Of a stretch of DNA of 6,563 nucleotides, positions 5,225-6,563 are shown in pieces. The translations under genes and the position numbers were made by a program. Position 1 is the first letter of the stretch, and each line of letters opens with the position of its first letter. The stretch comes from Pseudobdellovibrionaceae bacterium (GTDB lineage: Bacteria > Bdellovibrionota > Bdellovibrionia > Bdellovibrionales > JAMPXM01): assembly GCA_913776405.1 (NCBI GenBank), contig CAJYOV010000189.1:1-6563 (forward strand). The letters run 5' to 3'. Below the pieces are notes generated by a model, which saw nothing but the letters and a program-made list of their open reading frames with translations, searched no databases and had not been told where the DNA came from.

Positions 5225-5485
5225 ATGCGCGCAGTTTTCTTTGCACTCGCACTCTGTCTTTCGACGTCGGCTTTCGCAGCTTCTAAAACTTATCAAGTCA
5301 CGGGCGAAGTCGTCGACATCAGCGACTCAAAAATCGTGATCAACAAAGCGGGCGAAAAGTTTGAGATGGACCGCACACCATCAACAAAAATCACAGGCGA
5401 ATTGAAAAAAGGCGGCAAAGCGACTGTCTGGTACTCAATGACCGCACAAGAAGCCGAAGCCAAAGAAGCAAAAGCGAAGAAGTAA
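5225..5485 (+). CDS. Small secreted protein of unknown function, 86 residues
   Basis: A Sec signal peptide (1-18, MRAVFFALALCLSTSAFA) with a likely cleavage after FA is followed by a mature domain of about 50 residues. That domain is rich in alternating beta-type segments: TYQVTGEVVDI, KIVINKAGEKFEMDR, KITGELKKGG, KATVWYSMTA. A 13-residue Ala/Glu/Lys tail (AQEAEAKEAKAKK) ends the protein. The beta pattern suggests a small barrel or sandwich in the periplasm, resembling uncharacterised short exported proteins with a VTGEVV-type start; no function is known to me. The frame is open upstream to 5057, but the ATG at 5225 is preceded by AAAGGG seven bases away and starts the signal peptide. A weak -10 (TATAGA, 5198-5203) lies upstream. 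Confidence 0.85.
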   Translation: MRAVFFALALCLSTSAFAASKTYQVTGEVVDISDSKIVINKAGEKFEMDRTPSTKITGELKKGGKATVWYSMTAQEAEAKEAKAKK

Positions 5486-5501
5486 TCTCGCACTCCTCAA
5501 C

Positions 5502-5529
5502 AGCTCGCTTCAGTGTACTGAGTTGAGCT
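5502..5529 (+). terminator. Possible terminator after the small secreted protein gene
   Basis: AGCTC (5502-5506) pairs with GAGCT (5525-5529). An inner CAG/CTG stem (5511-5513, 5518-5520) and a few G-U pairs complete an imperfect hairpin that starts 17 bases past the stop codon. It is followed only by TTTGCTGT, a weak U-run, so function as a terminator is uncertain. Confidence 0.4.
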
Positions 5530-5571
5530 TTGCTGTGCCTTGCTCCACATCGCTAATACCTCCGATACCTT

Positions 5572-5652
5572 CCCCGTCGCTAGTCGACTTTGACGACCAT
5601 ACTGATCACGCCCGTTGATTAGCAAAGTCGTCAAAGTTCGATAGCAATCGGG
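5572..5652. repeat. Long imperfect inverted repeat / hairpin
   Basis: The core arms ACTTTGACGAC (5587-5597) and GTCGTCAAAGT (5627-5637) are perfectly complementary. Symmetry continues outward with single-base bulges: TCG/CGA, GCTA (5579-5582) / TAGC (5642-5645), and CCCG / CGGG (5649-5652). Inside, CTGATCA (5602-5608) pairs with TGATTAG (5616-5622). The whole 81 bases can form one long stem-loop between two convergent genes. It may be a bidirectional terminator, a REP/MITE-like element or a small RNA. Confidence 0.6.
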
Positions 5653-5749
5653 AGAGAGTCAGCGAGCGTGTGGCAGCGATCGCTTCAGAAGAAAGACGCC
5701 CCTCAAATTCCAACCGCAAGGTATGACCTCTCGGCGCAGACAGCGAGAC

Positions 5750-6349
5750 TCAGCCCGCTTGGAAGTGATCGACTTTCAGAACAGCGGTTGGCAAAAGCGT
5801 TTTGGCGTCGATGCTTAAAATGATTGTGCGGATGTCGGTGTAGCCTTCATCTTCGTCGGTGCCGTTGTCGCTTCCGGCGACGCTGCGGTCGTCGATACAT
5901 TTTACGATACGTTCATTTGCCGTTTTAGAATTCGACTTGTAGCCGAGCTGGCAGCTGAGTCTTTTTGTGAGGCGGCCCTTCATACCTGAAACGAGGTCGG
6001 CCACTTCGGTGCGCCGTTCTTGAGCTGTGCGCGATTTGAGTTCGCGAACCGCGTTTTCCATTTCGGCGATAAGGGCGTCGATCGTGTGCGACTGAAGGCC
6101 GATGATTTTGCCATTTTTGAAATTAGAGTAAATTGGGTTCGTTACCGAAGCGGACGCCATGCCTAAGATCGAGTTATCTTCCGGCGAAGGTAGAACGCCT
6201 GCCGTGTTCTCGACAGCCGCAACGTAGAGCGGAAGAAGTTTTTCCATCTCCGCGCGACCGAGCTTGCGGTCCAAGTTTTCGAAGTTCTCTGCGTGTGCAG
6301 CGATGGCAAAAAGCGAAAGACATAGTGAGAAAAGAACGTTCAGTTTCAT
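5750..6349 (-). CDS. Secreted protein of unknown function, 199 residues
   Basis: The ATG at 6347-6349 begins a clear Sec signal peptide, MKLNVLFSLCLSLFAIAAHA, cleaved after AHA to leave a mature protein of about 179 residues. The middle (about 85-140) is charged and helical (ALIAEMENAVRELKSRTAQE and onward). Two cysteines flank a short stretch (LSCQLGYKS and VKCIDDR) and could form a disulfide. An acidic DNGTDEDEGYTD loop precedes a C-terminal segment of alternating hydrophobic residues (IRTIILSIDAKTLLPTAVLKVDHF) that looks like beta strands. I do not recognise a family. The frame is open 13 codons further upstream, but GGGGTG lies five bases before the chosen ATG, and the longer form would bury the signal peptide. 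It converges on the small secreted protein gene across the long inverted repeat. Confidence 0.85.
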   Translation of the reverse strand: MKLNVLFSLCLSLFAIAAHAENFENLDRKLGRAEMEKLLPLYVAAVENTAGVLPSPEDNSILGMASASVTNPIYSNFKNGKIIGLQSHTIDALIAEMENAVRELKSRTAQERRTEVADLVSGMKGRLTKRLSCQLGYKSNSKTANERIVKCIDDRSVAGSDNGTDEDEGYTDIRTIILSIDAKTLLPTAVLKVDHFQAG

Positions 6350-6432
6350 AAGACACCCCGTTTGTTTTATATGTCGACTCTTCCGCACTCACCGGCTCTG
6401 ATCCGGCGTAGGCGTCGACAACGAGGCGGAAA

Positions 6433-6563
6433 CTAGCGCTCCTGTTTATGAAACAAAAGCGCATCTTTCTCATCATACGTATTCCCGAGCGGAATAGGTT
6501 GCGCGGCGACTGCCGAGCTCACTTCACGCAAAGTAGGGTGGACAGCGCCTTGGGCACCGGCAG
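6433..6563 (-). CDS. C-terminal end of an unidentified protein, cut by the right edge
   Basis: A minus-strand frame enters at the window edge and runs 42 codons to a TAG at 6433-6435. It reads AGAQGAVHPTLREVSSAVAA, then QPIPLGNTYDEKDALLFHKQ and ER. The mixed, soluble-looking composition and lack of stops support a real gene, but 42 codons are not proof. The next gene on this strand starts 83 bases later, so the two could be co-transcribed. A competing plus-strand frame from the ATG at 6448 has no ribosome site. Confidence 0.45.
   Translation of the reverse strand, partial: AGAQGAVHPTLREVSSAVAAQPIPLGNTYDEKDALLFHKQER

Noticed and set aside
5031..5296. Overlapping minus-strand frames across the palindrome and the small secreted protein start
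   Set aside because: They are mirror frames of repeats and of the signal-peptide gene, with no start signals.
5675..5684. AGCGATCGCT palindrome (contains GCGATCGC)
   Set aside because: A single 10-bp palindrome in a non-coding gap, with no second copy or context.

Overview
The window reads as a chromosomal segment of a Gram-negative bacterium. The evidence is a lipoprotein signal, two Sec signal peptides, a class IIA fructose-bisphosphate aldolase, a cardiolipin-synthase-like phospholipase D and a CCA-encoding tRNA-Leu. Gene content and mid-range base composition would suit a Bdellovibrio-like lineage, but that is an inference. No phage, IS, plasmid or CRISPR signature was seen. Most genes are ordinary housekeeping or envelope functions.

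Layout. 2-1048 (+): C-terminal part of a two-HKD phospholipase D / ClsC-like protein, cut by the left edge. It meets tail to tail, with a 4-base stop overlap, a lipoprotein of the M15 (MepK/YcbK-like) peptidoglycan peptidase type (1045-1746, -). The ribosome-binding site of that gene lies in a 9-bp hairpin. Next is a pirin / quercetin 2,3-dioxygenase gene (1956-2657, -) with a clear intrinsic terminator (1902-1929). After a 311-bp divergent gap comes fructose-bisphosphate aldolase (2969-4033, +).

4036-4540 (-) is the most unusual part and appears to be a compact, unlisted micro-operon. In transcript order it has three consecutive stem-loops with different stems but nearly the same 8-nt loop (GAYGGATT, an ANGGA-type CsrA/RsmA core). 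A good Shine-Dalgarno follows, then a 47-residue leucine-heptad protein (4278-4421). Its stop overlaps the start of a 47-residue single-span membrane protein (4138-4281). A strong hairpin/U-tract terminator for this strand (4036-4070) closes the unit. Further hairpins fill 4561-4757.

4887-4972 (+): tRNA-Leu(GAG), followed by two copies of a 29-bp hairpin repeat, a 20-bp perfect palindrome and a small secreted protein gene (5225-5485, +). 5572-5652 can fold into one long imperfect hairpin. 5750-6349 (-) encodes a secreted protein of unknown function. The right edge holds the C-terminus of another minus-strand gene (6433-6563).

Functionally, several products are predicted to act at the envelope: PLD/ClsC-like, the M15 lipoprotein, the small membrane protein and two exported proteins. 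The aldolase and tRNA are core functions. All structures were read by eye; no folding, homology search or expression data were available.
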